Assembly (NCBI RefSeq): GCF_900167005.1
Contig: NZ_FUXW01000019.1
Coordinates: 1 to 42,710, forward strand
Direction of reading: 5' to 3'
Length of the DNA: 42,710 bases
Origin: Butyricicoccus pullicaecorum DSM 23266
GTDB lineage: Bacteria > Bacillota > Clostridia > Oscillospirales > Butyricicoccaceae
The number at the start of each line of letters is the position of its first letter. Position 1 is the stretch's first letter. A program made the position numbers and the translations under genes. The notes below the pieces were generated by a model. The model did no database searches, was not told where the DNA came from, and worked only from the letters and a program-made list of their open reading frames with translations. Of this stretch, positions 25,915-33,566 are shown in pieces.

Positions 25915-27120
25915 CTATCTTTTCACCGGCAAATACAGTTCACATCGGTAAGGCGTGCCGCTGTGGAACTCGGCCTTGCCGCCGTGTGCCGCGGCAATCT
26001 GGGACACTAGACGCAGTCCCGTACCATGGGCAGCTCCGCCGTCCGATTCCAAGGTTTGAGGTGCGTTTGCTCGTGCTGTTCCATCCGCAGTTCCGCCTTC
26101 GACCCAGAGAACGAGCTGTCCCCCCTCTGCTCTGGCGCCCAAGTGAATGGAACAACCGGGGGCGTTATGCCGCACGCAGTTCACAAGCAGGTTGTTCACG
26201 GCACGGCGCAGCAAAAACGGGTCGGCCTCGATGTCTGGCAGCCCATTTTCCGGCAATTCCATCTCAAAGTCAAATCCTTCTGCCATGCCGCCGTTGAGAA
26301 AATCTGCGGCGACCTGCCGCAGGAAGACTGCAGGCTGCAACCGCTCTTTGCGCAGCGCCTGCATTTCACAGTCCAGCCGCATGGTCAGATTCAGGTCGTT
26401 CACCAAGTCTCGAATGACCTGACTTTGCGCCCGAATGGCCGTTGCCTGCCGCTTGTGCTCTGCTGTCAAGTCGTTCGCGTCCTCTAACTGTGCGGCATAG
26501 CCCATAACCACCGAGAGCGGTGTGCGGATATCATGCGAGACACCGTTAATCCAGTTTGAGCGGGCTGCATCTCGAACCTGCTGATCTTGCCGAAACCAGC
26601 GGCGTACCGCCAGCCACGCAAGTGCCAGCACGCTGCCCAGCGCCAACAGGAAAAATCCGATCAACCACGCCGGGGTCTGGAGCAATGTCTGAGTGCTCAT
26701 CGCCATGTCGTGTTTCCACACGCTGCCCTTGGGTGCACCGGCCACCAACAAGCCGTCGTCTCGAACCCGACACAGCACCGGGTAGTCGTTTAAATACCAC
26801 CGCGTAAAGACTGCCACATCGATGATGGTATACTGTTCGGGTACATCCTCCGGCTTGCGAAACTCCCATACCACCTGTCCCGTCTCGTCCAACAGCATGG
26901 CCCATTGGTTGGCTTTCAGCAGCTCTTCACCGGTAAAGGCATAGTCTGTTCCGTCCCAAGTCAGGGTTTCGGACAGTTTTGACACAGGAATGCTCCAATC
27001 CTGCCCATATACCGTATTGTAGTAGACAAAGGCAAATATTCCGAACAGGGTCACGACGGCGATCAAAAGCGATGACACGGTCACCAGCATGACGCCTTTG
27101 AGCAGTCCGCGCAGCTTCAT
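25915..27120 (-). CDS. membrane sensor histidine kinase, Cpr/Bce-like
   Basis: The 401-aa protein has a membrane segment at about 9-34, an extracytoplasmic sensor of about 115 aa, a second membrane segment at about 150-173, then a cytosolic kinase. The phosphorylated His196 lies in VSHDIRTPLSVVMGY. The N box is NNLLVNCVRHN (309-319) and the G2 box GTGLRL (366-371). The G1 box, normally with a conserved Asp (DxGxG), reads WVEGGTADG, which is unusual. The gene overlaps the response regulator by 4 nt. Opposite them is a lantibiotic-type ABC transporter, so the pair likely senses a cationic peptide or its complex with a cell-wall precursor. Confidence 0.92.
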   Translation of the reverse strand: MKLRGLLKGVMLVTVSSLLIAVVTLFGIFAFVYYNTVYGQDWSIPVSKLSETLTWDGTDYAFTGEELLKANQWAMLLDETGQVVWEFRKPEDVPEQYTIIDVAVFTRWYLNDYPVLCRVRDDGLLVAGAPKGSVWKHDMAMSTQTLLQTPAWLIGFFLLALGSVLALAWLAVRRWFRQDQQVRDAARSNWINGVSHDIRTPLSVVMGYAAQLEDANDLTAEHKRQATAIRAQSQVIRDLVNDLNLTMRLDCEMQALRKERLQPAVFLRQVAADFLNGGMAEGFDFEMELPENGLPDIEADPFLLRRAVNNLLVNCVRHNAPGCSIHLGARAEGGQLVLWVEGGTADGTARANAPQTLESDGGAAHGTGLRLVSQIAAAHGGKAEFHSGTPYRCELYLPVKR

Positions 27121-27803
27121 GGCAATTCCTCCCGTTTGAGCCGGTAGCCAAGGCCGCGCACGGTCAGCAGGAACTTTGGGTGGGATGGGTCGGTCTCCAC
27201 CTTTTCCCGCAAGCGGCGAATGTGCACCATGAGTGTATTCTCATATCCGACCAGCGGCCCGTCCCACAGCGCTGCGCACAAGGCATCTATGGTCACAATG
27301 TTTCCCCGTGCCTCCCACAGCTTTTTCAGCAGGGCAAATTCCTTTGCCGTGAGTGCGATCTCCTCACCGTCCCGTCGCACGGTCCCCTTGCCCCAGTCGA
27401 TCTCGGTGTCTCCCAATTTTGGCGCATCGGGTTTCTCCCGATAGACCCGCCGCAGCACGGCGCGCAGGCGCAGCAGAAGTTCCTGCGGTAAAAACGGTTT
27501 GGTGATGTAGTCATCCGCTCCGAGGCCAAGCCCCCGCAGCCGTGCTTCGTCCTCGTCCCGTGCCGAAAGGAACAGCACTGGTACATCCCGGATTTCCCGC
27601 AGCTTGCCCAGCAGCGAGAACCCGTCCCCATCCGGCAGCATCACATCCAGCAGCACTGCATCCGGTTTGGTCGTACAAAACCGCTCCATCGCCTGTGTGC
27701 AGGACAGGGCTGCGGTAACTGCATAACCCGCTCGGGTCAAAATCTCCTGCACCATGCGCTGAAGTGCGAGCTCGTCGTCCACAATCAATATCTGATAGGC
27801 CAT
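27117..27803 (-). CDS. OmpR-family response regulator
   Basis: The 228-aa protein has a receiver domain (acidic pair Asp9-Asp10, phosphorylation site Asp53 in LLDVMLP, Lys102 in ITKPF) and an OmpR/PhoB winged-helix domain (about 130-226; LTAKEFALLKKLWE and VHIRRLREKVE). ATG 27803 is chosen for GGAGG upstream; an extension to 27857 has none. It is translationally coupled to the kinase. The direct repeats GTAAGGTAGG/GTAAGGCAGG in the divergent transporter promoter are its most likely binding site. VanR/CprR-type regulators use similar layouts. Confidence 0.95.
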   Translation of the reverse strand: MAYQILIVDDELALQRMVQEILTRAGYAVTAALSCTQAMERFCTTKPDAVLLDVMLPDGDGFSLLGKLREIRDVPVLFLSARDEDEARLRGLGLGADDYITKPFLPQELLLRLRAVLRRVYREKPDAPKLGDTEIDWGKGTVRRDGEEIALTAKEFALLKKLWEARGNIVTIDALCAALWDGPLVGYENTLMVHIRRLREKVETDPSHPKFLLTVRGLGYRLKREELP

Positions 27804-27834
27804 TTTTCGGCCTCCTTTGCTTTGTTCTGTCTCT

Positions 27835-27863
27835 ATTATAGAAAAAAGCCTGCCCATCGTCCA
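27835..27863 (-). promoter_or_regulatory. promoter of the regulator/kinase operon
   Basis: On the minus strand TGGACG (27863-27858) and TATAAT (27840-27835) are 17 nt apart, about 30 nt before the response regulator ATG. A perfect 12-bp palindrome CTGAAATTTCAG at 27874-27885 sits between this and the transporter promoter. Confidence 0.65.
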
Positions 27864-27891
27864 GCCGCCCCGTCTGAAATTTCAGGTAATC

Positions 27892-27934
27892 GTAAGGTAG
27901 GCTTCATGGATGTGTAAGGCAGGTGCGCTATGAT
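27892..27934 (+). promoter_or_regulatory. response-regulator direct repeats and -10 of the ABC transporter operon
   Basis: GTAAGGTAGG (27892-27901) and GTAAGGCAGG (27914-27923) are spaced exactly 22 bp, two helical turns. TATGAT follows at 27929-27934, and there is no standard -35; the second repeat occupies that place. This is the layout of promoters activated by OmpR-type regulators binding the same face of DNA, and the regulator gene lies divergently next to it. Confidence 0.75.
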
Positions 27935-27957
27935 AAAACGCGCAAGGAGGTCTTGTC

Positions 27958-28869
27958 ATGAACATTATCCAAACGCACGATCTGTGCAAACAATACGGAA
28001 ACGCCCTGCGGGTATCCCATCTGAATCTGAATGTCCCCGAGGGCAGTATCTACGGTTTCCTCGGTCCCAACGGTGCCGGAAAGTCTACGACGCTCAAAAT
28101 GATCTTAGGTCTGGTGCGTCCGACAGCGGGCAGCATCCGTGTGCTGGGAAAAGATATGGACAACAGCAACCGTCTGTCAGTTCTGCGTCAGGTGGGCAGT
28201 CTCATCGAGAGTCCCAGCTACTACGGCCATCTGACCGGCGAGGAAAATCTGCGCATTGTCCAGACGCTTCGCGGCATTCCCGAGAAAAACATCCGGGAAG
28301 TCCTGCAAATCGTCCGGCTGGACGGTCAGCGGGAAAAGAAAGTCGCTCATTACTCGCTGGGTATGAAACAGCGTTTGGGATTAGCGGCTGCGTTGCTGGG
28401 CTATCCCAAGCTGCTCATTCTGGACGAACCCACAAACGGACTGGACCCGGCGGGCATTCAGGAGATGCGCGAGCTTATCTGTGACCTGCCCGGCCGGTTC
28501 GGCATGACCGTAGTGGTGTCCAGTCACCTTTTGAGCGAAATCGACCAGATGGCCAACCATGTTGCAATCATTCGCGAGGGTGAACTGGTATTTCAGGACT
28601 CTCTGGAAGCGCTGCACGGCAGAAGCCGTCACCATCTGGCGCTCCGTACCACCAACAACGCCATCGCGCGCCGTCTGCTGGCCGAACAGTCGGTGCCCTG
28701 CGAGGAAGAAAACGGTTATCTCATCCTGCCCATTCTGTCCGACGAAGTCGCCGCCCAGCTGACCGGTTTTCTGGCTGGCAACCGTCTGGGAATCGTCCGG
28801 CTGGAAGAACGGCAAAAGAGCCTTGAGGACATCTTCCTCGACCTGACCGGAAAGGCGGCGAGCTTATGA
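27958..28869 (+). CDS. lantibiotic-protection ABC transporter, ATP-binding subunit (BcrA/CprA-like)
   Basis: The 303-aa protein is an ABC ATPase: Walker A GPNGAGKST at 36-44, signature YSLGMKQRLGL near 135-145, Walker B LLILDEPTNGLDP, and the switch His in VVSSHLL. The C-terminal ~80 aa is the family-specific extension. It should energise two membrane subunits encoded next to it. The layout (ATPase, permease, permease, divergent two-component pair) matches lantibiotic or bacitracin resistance modules such as cprABC and bcrAB. ATG 27958 follows AAGGAGG. The stop overlaps the next start (ATGA type). Confidence 0.95.
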   Translation: MNIIQTHDLCKQYGNALRVSHLNLNVPEGSIYGFLGPNGAGKSTTLKMILGLVRPTAGSIRVLGKDMDNSNRLSVLRQVGSLIESPSYYGHLTGEENLRIVQTLRGIPEKNIREVLQIVRLDGQREKKVAHYSLGMKQRLGLAAALLGYPKLLILDEPTNGLDPAGIQEMRELICDLPGRFGMTVVVSSHLLSEIDQMANHVAIIREGELVFQDSLEALHGRSRHHLALRTTNNAIARRLLAEQSVPCEEENGYLILPILSDEVAAQLTGFLAGNRLGIVRLEERQKSLEDIFLDLTGKAASL

Positions 28870-29615
28870 CGCTGCTGAAACTGGAATTTTACAAGTGCCG
28901 TCGCCGGAACATCGTGCTGATCTGTGCCGCCATACTGGCCGTGCAGTTCATTTGGATGACGGCGTATTTCTCCCGGCAGGACGCCGAGGATCTCAAGTGG
29001 GGCTGGATGCTTCTGCTCTACAATCTGTCCACGGTAGACGCCATCATCCTGCCGCTCAGTGTAGCCACGCTGGCCAGCCGAAACTGTGAACTCGAGCACA
29101 AGGGCAGCACATGGAAGCTGCTCGAAACCATGGCCACGCCCGGTCAGCTCTACACCGCAAAGCTCGTCTGGGGTGCGCTGGTACTGGCCGTCCTGCTCAT
29201 CATCCGCTCGGTGCTGTTTCTGAGCGTAGGCATCGCGCAGGGCTTTCAAGGTGCGATTCCCTGGGGTCGGTTTGGACTGTTTACCCTGCTCTCCTGGGCG
29301 GTGTCCATGATGGTCTATGCGCTCCAGCAAGGGTTATCTCTGCGCTTTGCCAATCAGGCCGCCGCGCTGGTGTGCGGCATTGCAGGCAGCTTTCTGGGCA
29401 TCCTGTCCATGTTGTTTCCACCAGCTCTGGTTCGGTGCGTGCCTTGGGGATACTACGGTTTACTGTCGCTGGTCTTTATGGACTGGAACAAAGCCACGCG
29501 CGTGACCCGGTTCTATTGGCATGCGCTTCCGGCGACCGATGTTGCTCTGCTGCTTCTTTGGATGGCGGTATTCCTGATTGCAGGCCGGGCGCTGTTTGTC
29601 AAAAAGGAGGTGTGA
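28866..29615 (+). CDS. lantibiotic-type ABC transporter permease, first subunit (MutE/EpiE-like)
   Basis: The 249-aa protein has six predicted membrane segments and opens MTLLKLEFYKCRRRNIVL, the style of MutE/EpiE/BcrB permeases that expel lantibiotics or bacitracin from the membrane. It overlaps the ATPase gene by 4 nt and is followed after 3 nt by a second permease with AGGAGG inside its end. The substrate is not determined by sequence. Confidence 0.9.
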   Translation: MTLLKLEFYKCRRRNIVLICAAILAVQFIWMTAYFSRQDAEDLKWGWMLLLYNLSTVDAIILPLSVATLASRNCELEHKGSTWKLLETMATPGQLYTAKLVWGALVLAVLLIIRSVLFLSVGIAQGFQGAIPWGRFGLFTLLSWAVSMMVYALQQGLSLRFANQAAALVCGIAGSFLGILSMLFPPALVRCVPWGYYGLLSLVFMDWNKATRVTRFYWHALPATDVALLLLWMAVFLIAGRALFVKKEV

Positions 29616-29618
29616 GAC

Positions 29619-30347
29619 ATGCTGCTTCGCTGTCTGAATGCAGAACTGCAAAAATGCCGTCGTTCCCCGGTATGGCTGGCCTTTCTGGTACTGCCCATCT
29701 TTCCCGCAATTCTGGGAACTGGGAACTATTTAAGCAATCTGGACGCGCTGGGAAACGGATGGTACAGTCTGTGGAGTCAGCACACGCTGTTCTCCTCCAT
29801 GTTCTTTCTGCCTGCGCTGCTGGGTGTGTTCTGTTCCTGGCAATGGCGGCTCGAGCACACCGACCACAACTGGAACAGCTTTCTCACCGCCCCGGTACCG
29901 GTGCGCGATCTGTATGCGGCAAAGCTGATTCTCGCTGCCGGGGTGTCGGTACTGGCACAAGGCTGCATCGGGGTGCTGTTCCTGCTCAGCGGCAAAATCG
30001 CCGGGCTCTCTGCTCCCATACCGCCCGAACTGCTCTCGTGGCTGCTCTATGGTGCGCTGGGCGGGGTCGCGGTCTGTGCGGTACAGCTCTTTTTGAGCCT
30101 CATCATCCGTGCCTTTGCCCCGCCGGTGGCCTTGGCTCTGATCGGCGGCATTGCCGGTCTTTTGTTCACCGCACGCGGTCTGGGCTATGCCTTTCCCTAC
30201 TCGCTGTTATGTCTGGGCATGCGCGCCAACAACCCCCAGATGGTACTGCGTCCGTTTTCCTTCCTGCTCTCTGTGCTGATCTACGGTATTGTTTTTGTTT
30301 TTCTCGCGCTTTGGTATCTCAAGCGGCGTGAGATTGCGGCAGAATAG
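29619..30347 (+). CDS. lantibiotic-type ABC transporter permease, second subunit (MutG-like)
   Basis: The 242-aa protein is a six-helix membrane protein beginning MLLRCLNAELQKCRRSPVWL, similar in size and opening to the preceding permease and therefore probably its paralogous partner (MutG/EpiG position). AAAGGAGG precedes its ATG. It ends the transporter operon with TAG; no strong terminator follows, but a new promoter starts within 12 nt. Confidence 0.9.
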   Translation: MLLRCLNAELQKCRRSPVWLAFLVLPIFPAILGTGNYLSNLDALGNGWYSLWSQHTLFSSMFFLPALLGVFCSWQWRLEHTDHNWNSFLTAPVPVRDLYAAKLILAAGVSVLAQGCIGVLFLLSGKIAGLSAPIPPELLSWLLYGALGGVAVCAVQLFLSLIIRAFAPPVALALIGGIAGLLFTARGLGYAFPYSLLCLGMRANNPQMVLRPFSFLLSVLIYGIVFVFLALWYLKRREIAAE

Positions 30348-30358
30348 CCCTCCAAAAC

Positions 30359-30387
30359 TTGCAAATTTGTCTGTTTTCGGTTACAAT
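30359..30387 (+). promoter_or_regulatory. promoter of the third SLH gene
   Basis: TTGCAA (30359-30364) and TACAAT (30382-30387) are 17 nt apart, giving a leader of about 135 nt. Within the leader an ATG at 30408 with an excellent AAAGGAGG opens a 91-codon frame that overlaps the SLH gene start in another frame. Confidence 0.65.
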
Positions 30388-30407
30388 AATAGGAAAAGGA
30401 GGAATCT

Positions 30408-30683
30408 ATGATACCAGAATCCATACGGAACGCGGACAGCCATCTGCGGGCGCGGCGCAAGCCGGGTCATCCGGGGATTGTGTATCCAAATCATATCCGA
30501 AAGAAACGACAAAAGGAGGACAAACTGTATGCGAAAACGAATATTGAGTCTCTTGATCGTCCTGGCCCTCTGCCTGGGGCTGCTGCCCGTCACGGCGCTG
30601 GCGGCGGGAGAAGATGCGCCTGGTACACTTTGGGTGGGCCGGACACAAATTACAGCGAGAGGCTATTGGAAAACAACTACTGA
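30408..30683 (+). other. 91-codon upstream frame overlapping the SLH gene start (uncertain)
   Basis: AAAGGAGG-AATCT-ATG is a textbook start. The frame reads MIPESIRNADSHLRARRKPG and continues into the SLH coding region out of frame; it is Arg-rich and later Gly/Ala-rich, a composition typical of shadow reading. It resembles nothing I know. It may be a leader cistron that tunes the SLH gene, or the start of a gene whose remainder was replaced by the SLH gene. Confidence 0.3.
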
Positions 30684-32904
30684 AGGAAACTTTGAAACTG
30701 GTAGTGAAAATGACTACAATGTCTATTACGATGGCAACGGAACCCTGACGCTGAACGGCGCGACGATTCAGGGAGGAACTTCTACCGGGTCAGTTCCTTA
30801 TGGCGCCGGGATCTATGCTCAGTGCAGCAACGGTCAATCAGTTACCCTGACTATCAAACTGATTGGCGAGAATACCATCACAGGCTACTATGGGATTTAT
30901 GTGAATGCAGAGATAAGCGCGGACAGCAATGGTACAGACGCCTCCCTGACTATTACGGGTGAAAACAATGGCAGCCTGGAAGTATCTGGTTCTTTTTACG
31001 GAATATTTGTCAAAAGCGGAACAGGCAACGCCTCCCTTACCATCAACGACGCGTCTGTCGTGGCAAAGACTACTCAAACCAATTCTGGCTACGCCGGCGT
31101 CTGTGTGCAGTCCAGCGCGAATGCCACCGGCTCCCCGAATATCTCTCTTTCCGTCGACGGCGGCAGCCTGACCGCCAGCGGCGGCACAAGCGGGGATGGG
31201 ATACAGTTTGTTGTGGGATCACATGGGGTTACCAGCGCTACCACCAGCCTGACTGTCACCGATCATGCCATTGTAGACACCCGAAATGGCGGGATCAGCG
31301 ATGATTCCAGCACTGACATTCAGATCGGCGCGGACAGCAGCGGCGGCATCGTCTTTGACGGCAAGAATGGCACCGTGTACGGCGATGTGACCTTGCAGGA
31401 GGATTTGAAGATTGGCGAGGGCGAGAGCCTGACCATCCCGGATGGTTCCTCTCTTAACAGTAATGGCAAGCTAACCAACAACGGCACCATCAATGTGGAG
31501 AGCGGCGGCACTCTAACAGGCGATGCGGGCGGCGAAGTTGTTTATGCTCCCGCCATCACGACCCAGCCGACAGCCCAGACTGTGACCGAGGGAAACACTG
31601 CCACCTTTACCGTTGCGGTCACTGGCGAAAACCTGTCCTATCAGTGGCAGCAAAGTACCGATAACGGAAGCAGCTGGACGGATATTACAGGCGAAACCAA
31701 CGCCACCTATACCATTGCGACTACCACAATGGACATGAACGGCACGCAATACCGTTGTGTTGTGGAAAACAATATAGGTAAAGTGACAAGTGACGCCGCC
31801 ACATTGACCGTGACCGCCATTCCTACTTACTCCATAAAGATGGAGACCGACGGCAACGGCACCGCGTTCGCTTCCCAGACTTCTGCTCCGGAAGGAACGC
31901 TCATCACCCTGACCGCTACGCCGAACAGCGGCTATCACTTTGACCGTTGGGAAGTCGTTTCCGGCGACATTACCATTACGAACAACACCTTTACCATGCC
32001 GGCGAGAGATGTGACCGTCAAGGCAGTCTTTGACCGCGATTCCAGCGGCGGCGCACACCATCCGGATGCCGGCAGCACAACGACGGCCTCTTCCGACCGC
32101 TATGAGATCGAAACCCCGTCCGATGTCGAGAACGGCTCGGTCAAGGTAAGTCCCTCCAAGGCCGAAAAGGGCGACACGGTCACCGTGACCGTCACCCCGG
32201 ACGACGGCTATCGGCTGGACAAGCTCGCGGTCTATGACGAGGACGGCGACAAGCTCGACCTTAACGACAAGGGCGACGGCAAGTTTACCTTCCAGATGCC
32301 GAAGGGCGACGTTGAGATTGCCGTATCCTTTGCGCCGATCGAGGACGAGACCGCGGATTTCTCCGATGTCCCGGCGGATGCCTGGTACGCAGAGGCCGTC
32401 CAGTACGTCTATGAAAACGGCCTGATGACCGGCACGAGCGACACGACCTTCTCCCCCGATCTCACCACCTCCCGTTCCATGATCGCCACCATCCTTTGGC
32501 GTATGGCTGGCAGTCCGGTCGTGAACTACGCGATGGATTTTGCCGATGTATCCGCAGATCAGTGGTATGCCGAGGCTGTCCGCTGGGCTTCCAGCGAGGG
32601 CATTGTCGGCGGCTACGGCAACGGTTCCTTCGGCACCGGCGACCCCATCACCCGCGAACAGTTCGCCGTCATGCTCTACCGCTTCGCACAGAAGCAGGGC
32701 TATGATGTGAGCGTGGGCGAGAATACCAACATCCTCTCTTATACCGATGTCTCGTCTGTCAGCGAATATGCCATCCCGGCTATGCAGTGGGCGGTCGGCA
32801 GCGGTGTCATCACCGGTATGGGCGACACACTGGCACCGCAGGGCGAAACCACCCGCGCACAGGCCGCAATGATGCTCATGCGGTTCTCCGAGCAGTATGC
32901 TTAA
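30529..32904 (+). CDS. SLH-domain surface protein with Ig-like and InlB-like repeats (791 aa)
   Basis: ATG 30529 is preceded by AAGGAGG; the signal peptide MRKRILSLLIVLALCLGLLP ends at ALAAGED. The N-terminal half (about 30-340) is Ser/Thr/Asn/Gly-rich and beta-helix-like (repeats such as SLTITG, TLTLNGATIQGG). An Ig-like domain follows (about 345-435, TTQPTAQTVTEGNTATF, YRCVVENN), then two InlB-like repeats (about 440-505 and 520-605, GYHFDRWEVVSGD, GYRLDKLAVYDEDGDK) with a Ser/Gly/His linker, and three SLH domains to the C-terminus (about 612-790; FSDVPADAWYAEAVQYV, ITREQFAVMLYRFAQ). A wall-attached adhesin or glycan-binding protein is likely. It has higher GC than its upstream leader, so the gene may have been reshuffled. 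Confidence 0.92.
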   Translation: MRKRILSLLIVLALCLGLLPVTALAAGEDAPGTLWVGRTQITARGYWKTTTEGNFETGSENDYNVYYDGNGTLTLNGATIQGGTSTGSVPYGAGIYAQCSNGQSVTLTIKLIGENTITGYYGIYVNAEISADSNGTDASLTITGENNGSLEVSGSFYGIFVKSGTGNASLTINDASVVAKTTQTNSGYAGVCVQSSANATGSPNISLSVDGGSLTASGGTSGDGIQFVVGSHGVTSATTSLTVTDHAIVDTRNGGISDDSSTDIQIGADSSGGIVFDGKNGTVYGDVTLQEDLKIGEGESLTIPDGSSLNSNGKLTNNGTINVESGGTLTGDAGGEVVYAPAITTQPTAQTVTEGNTATFTVAVTGENLSYQWQQSTDNGSSWTDITGETNATYTIATTTMDMNGTQYRCVVENNIGKVTSDAATLTVTAIPTYSIKMETDGNGTAFASQTSAPEGTLITLTATPNSGYHFDRWEVVSGDITITNNTFTMPARDVTVKAVFDRDSSGGAHHPDAGSTTTASSDRYEIETPSDVENGSVKVSPSKAEKGDTVTVTVTPDDGYRLDKLAVYDEDGDKLDLNDKGDGKFTFQMPKGDVEIAVSFAPIEDETADFSDVPADAWYAEAVQYVYENGLMTGTSDTTFSPDLTTSRSMIATILWRMAGSPVVNYAMDFADVSADQWYAEAVRWASSEGIVGGYGNGSFGTGDPITREQFAVMLYRFAQKQGYDVSVGENTNILSYTDVSSVSEYAIPAMQWAVGSGVITGMGDTLAPQGETTRAQAAMMLMRFSEQYA

Positions 32905-33021
32905 CTCCTCCCTTTCTCCTTTTGTCAAAAAAGAACGCTTGTGGTTGTACAAAGCGCTCATTGTGTCCGACCGGTATTCATGATAAGATAATGGTAACGA
33001 CTCATCGAGGAGGCTGCATCT

Positions 33022-33498
33022 ATGGACGTACAGATTGCACCCGGACAACCCGAACGACTGGAAGAATATCTGGAAATTCTGCGCGACAGCGCACTCTATG
33101 AACACTACTATGCGCCCGACGAAGAACGCACGCTGCGCGCAATCCTGTCCGATGCGCTGGCGCGCGGTGCGGTCCTCATCGCCTATCGACATACCGGCGA
33201 AGCCGTCGGCCTGATGCAGTGCGAATGGCAGGGCATGTTCGGTGCGTGGCCGTATCTGGCTCTGCTCGGTGTCAAAAAGCAATGGCGCGGTCAGGGTGTC
33301 GGTCACAGCCTGCTGCAAGCGTTTGAGCGCATTTCTCGCCAGATGGGTGCGCGTCAAATCTTCATCTGCGTCAGCCACTTTAACCCCCGTGCCCGTGCGC
33401 TGTATACCTCGTTCGGCTTCCGCAAATGCGCGCTGATCGATGATCTGTACCGCGACGGCATCCGGGAAAACGTCCTGCGCAAGCGCTTGGACGACTGA
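33022..33498 (+). CDS. GNAT-family N-acetyltransferase
   Basis: The 158-aa protein has the GNAT fold: a beta strand then the acetyl-CoA loop VKKQWRGQGVGHSLLQAFE (Q/RxxGxG) near residues 89-107, and the C-terminal FNPRARALYTSFGFRKC element near 125-141. The acceptor (amine, peptide, drug or metabolite) cannot be told. GAGGAGG precedes its ATG by 8 nt. It is a single gene ending at a bidirectional terminator. Confidence 0.93.
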   Translation: MDVQIAPGQPERLEEYLEILRDSALYEHYYAPDEERTLRAILSDALARGAVLIAYRHTGEAVGLMQCEWQGMFGAWPYLALLGVKKQWRGQGVGHSLLQAFERISRQMGARQIFICVSHFNPRARALYTSFGFRKCALIDDLYRDGIRENVLRKRLDD

Positions 33499-33518
33499 AC
33501 AATCTTACAGGACACAAA

Positions 33519-33551
33519 ACAGCCCTCCGGGATGCTCTCCCGAAGGGCTGT
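33519..33551. terminator. bidirectional terminator between GNAT and adenine deaminase genes
   Basis: ACAGCCCT pairs with AGGGCTGT, with an inner CGGGA/TCCCG pairing. TTTTG follows on the minus strand and CTGCATATTCTTTT on the plus strand. It can end both convergent transcripts. Confidence 0.85.
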
Positions 33552-33566
33552 CTGCATATTCTTTTG

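Noticed and set aside
31513-33378. Long 621-codon open frame on the minus strand opposite the third SLH gene
   Set aside because: It is antisense to a clear SLH protein, has no ribosome site or family match, and arises from GC-rich codon use in the SLH gene.
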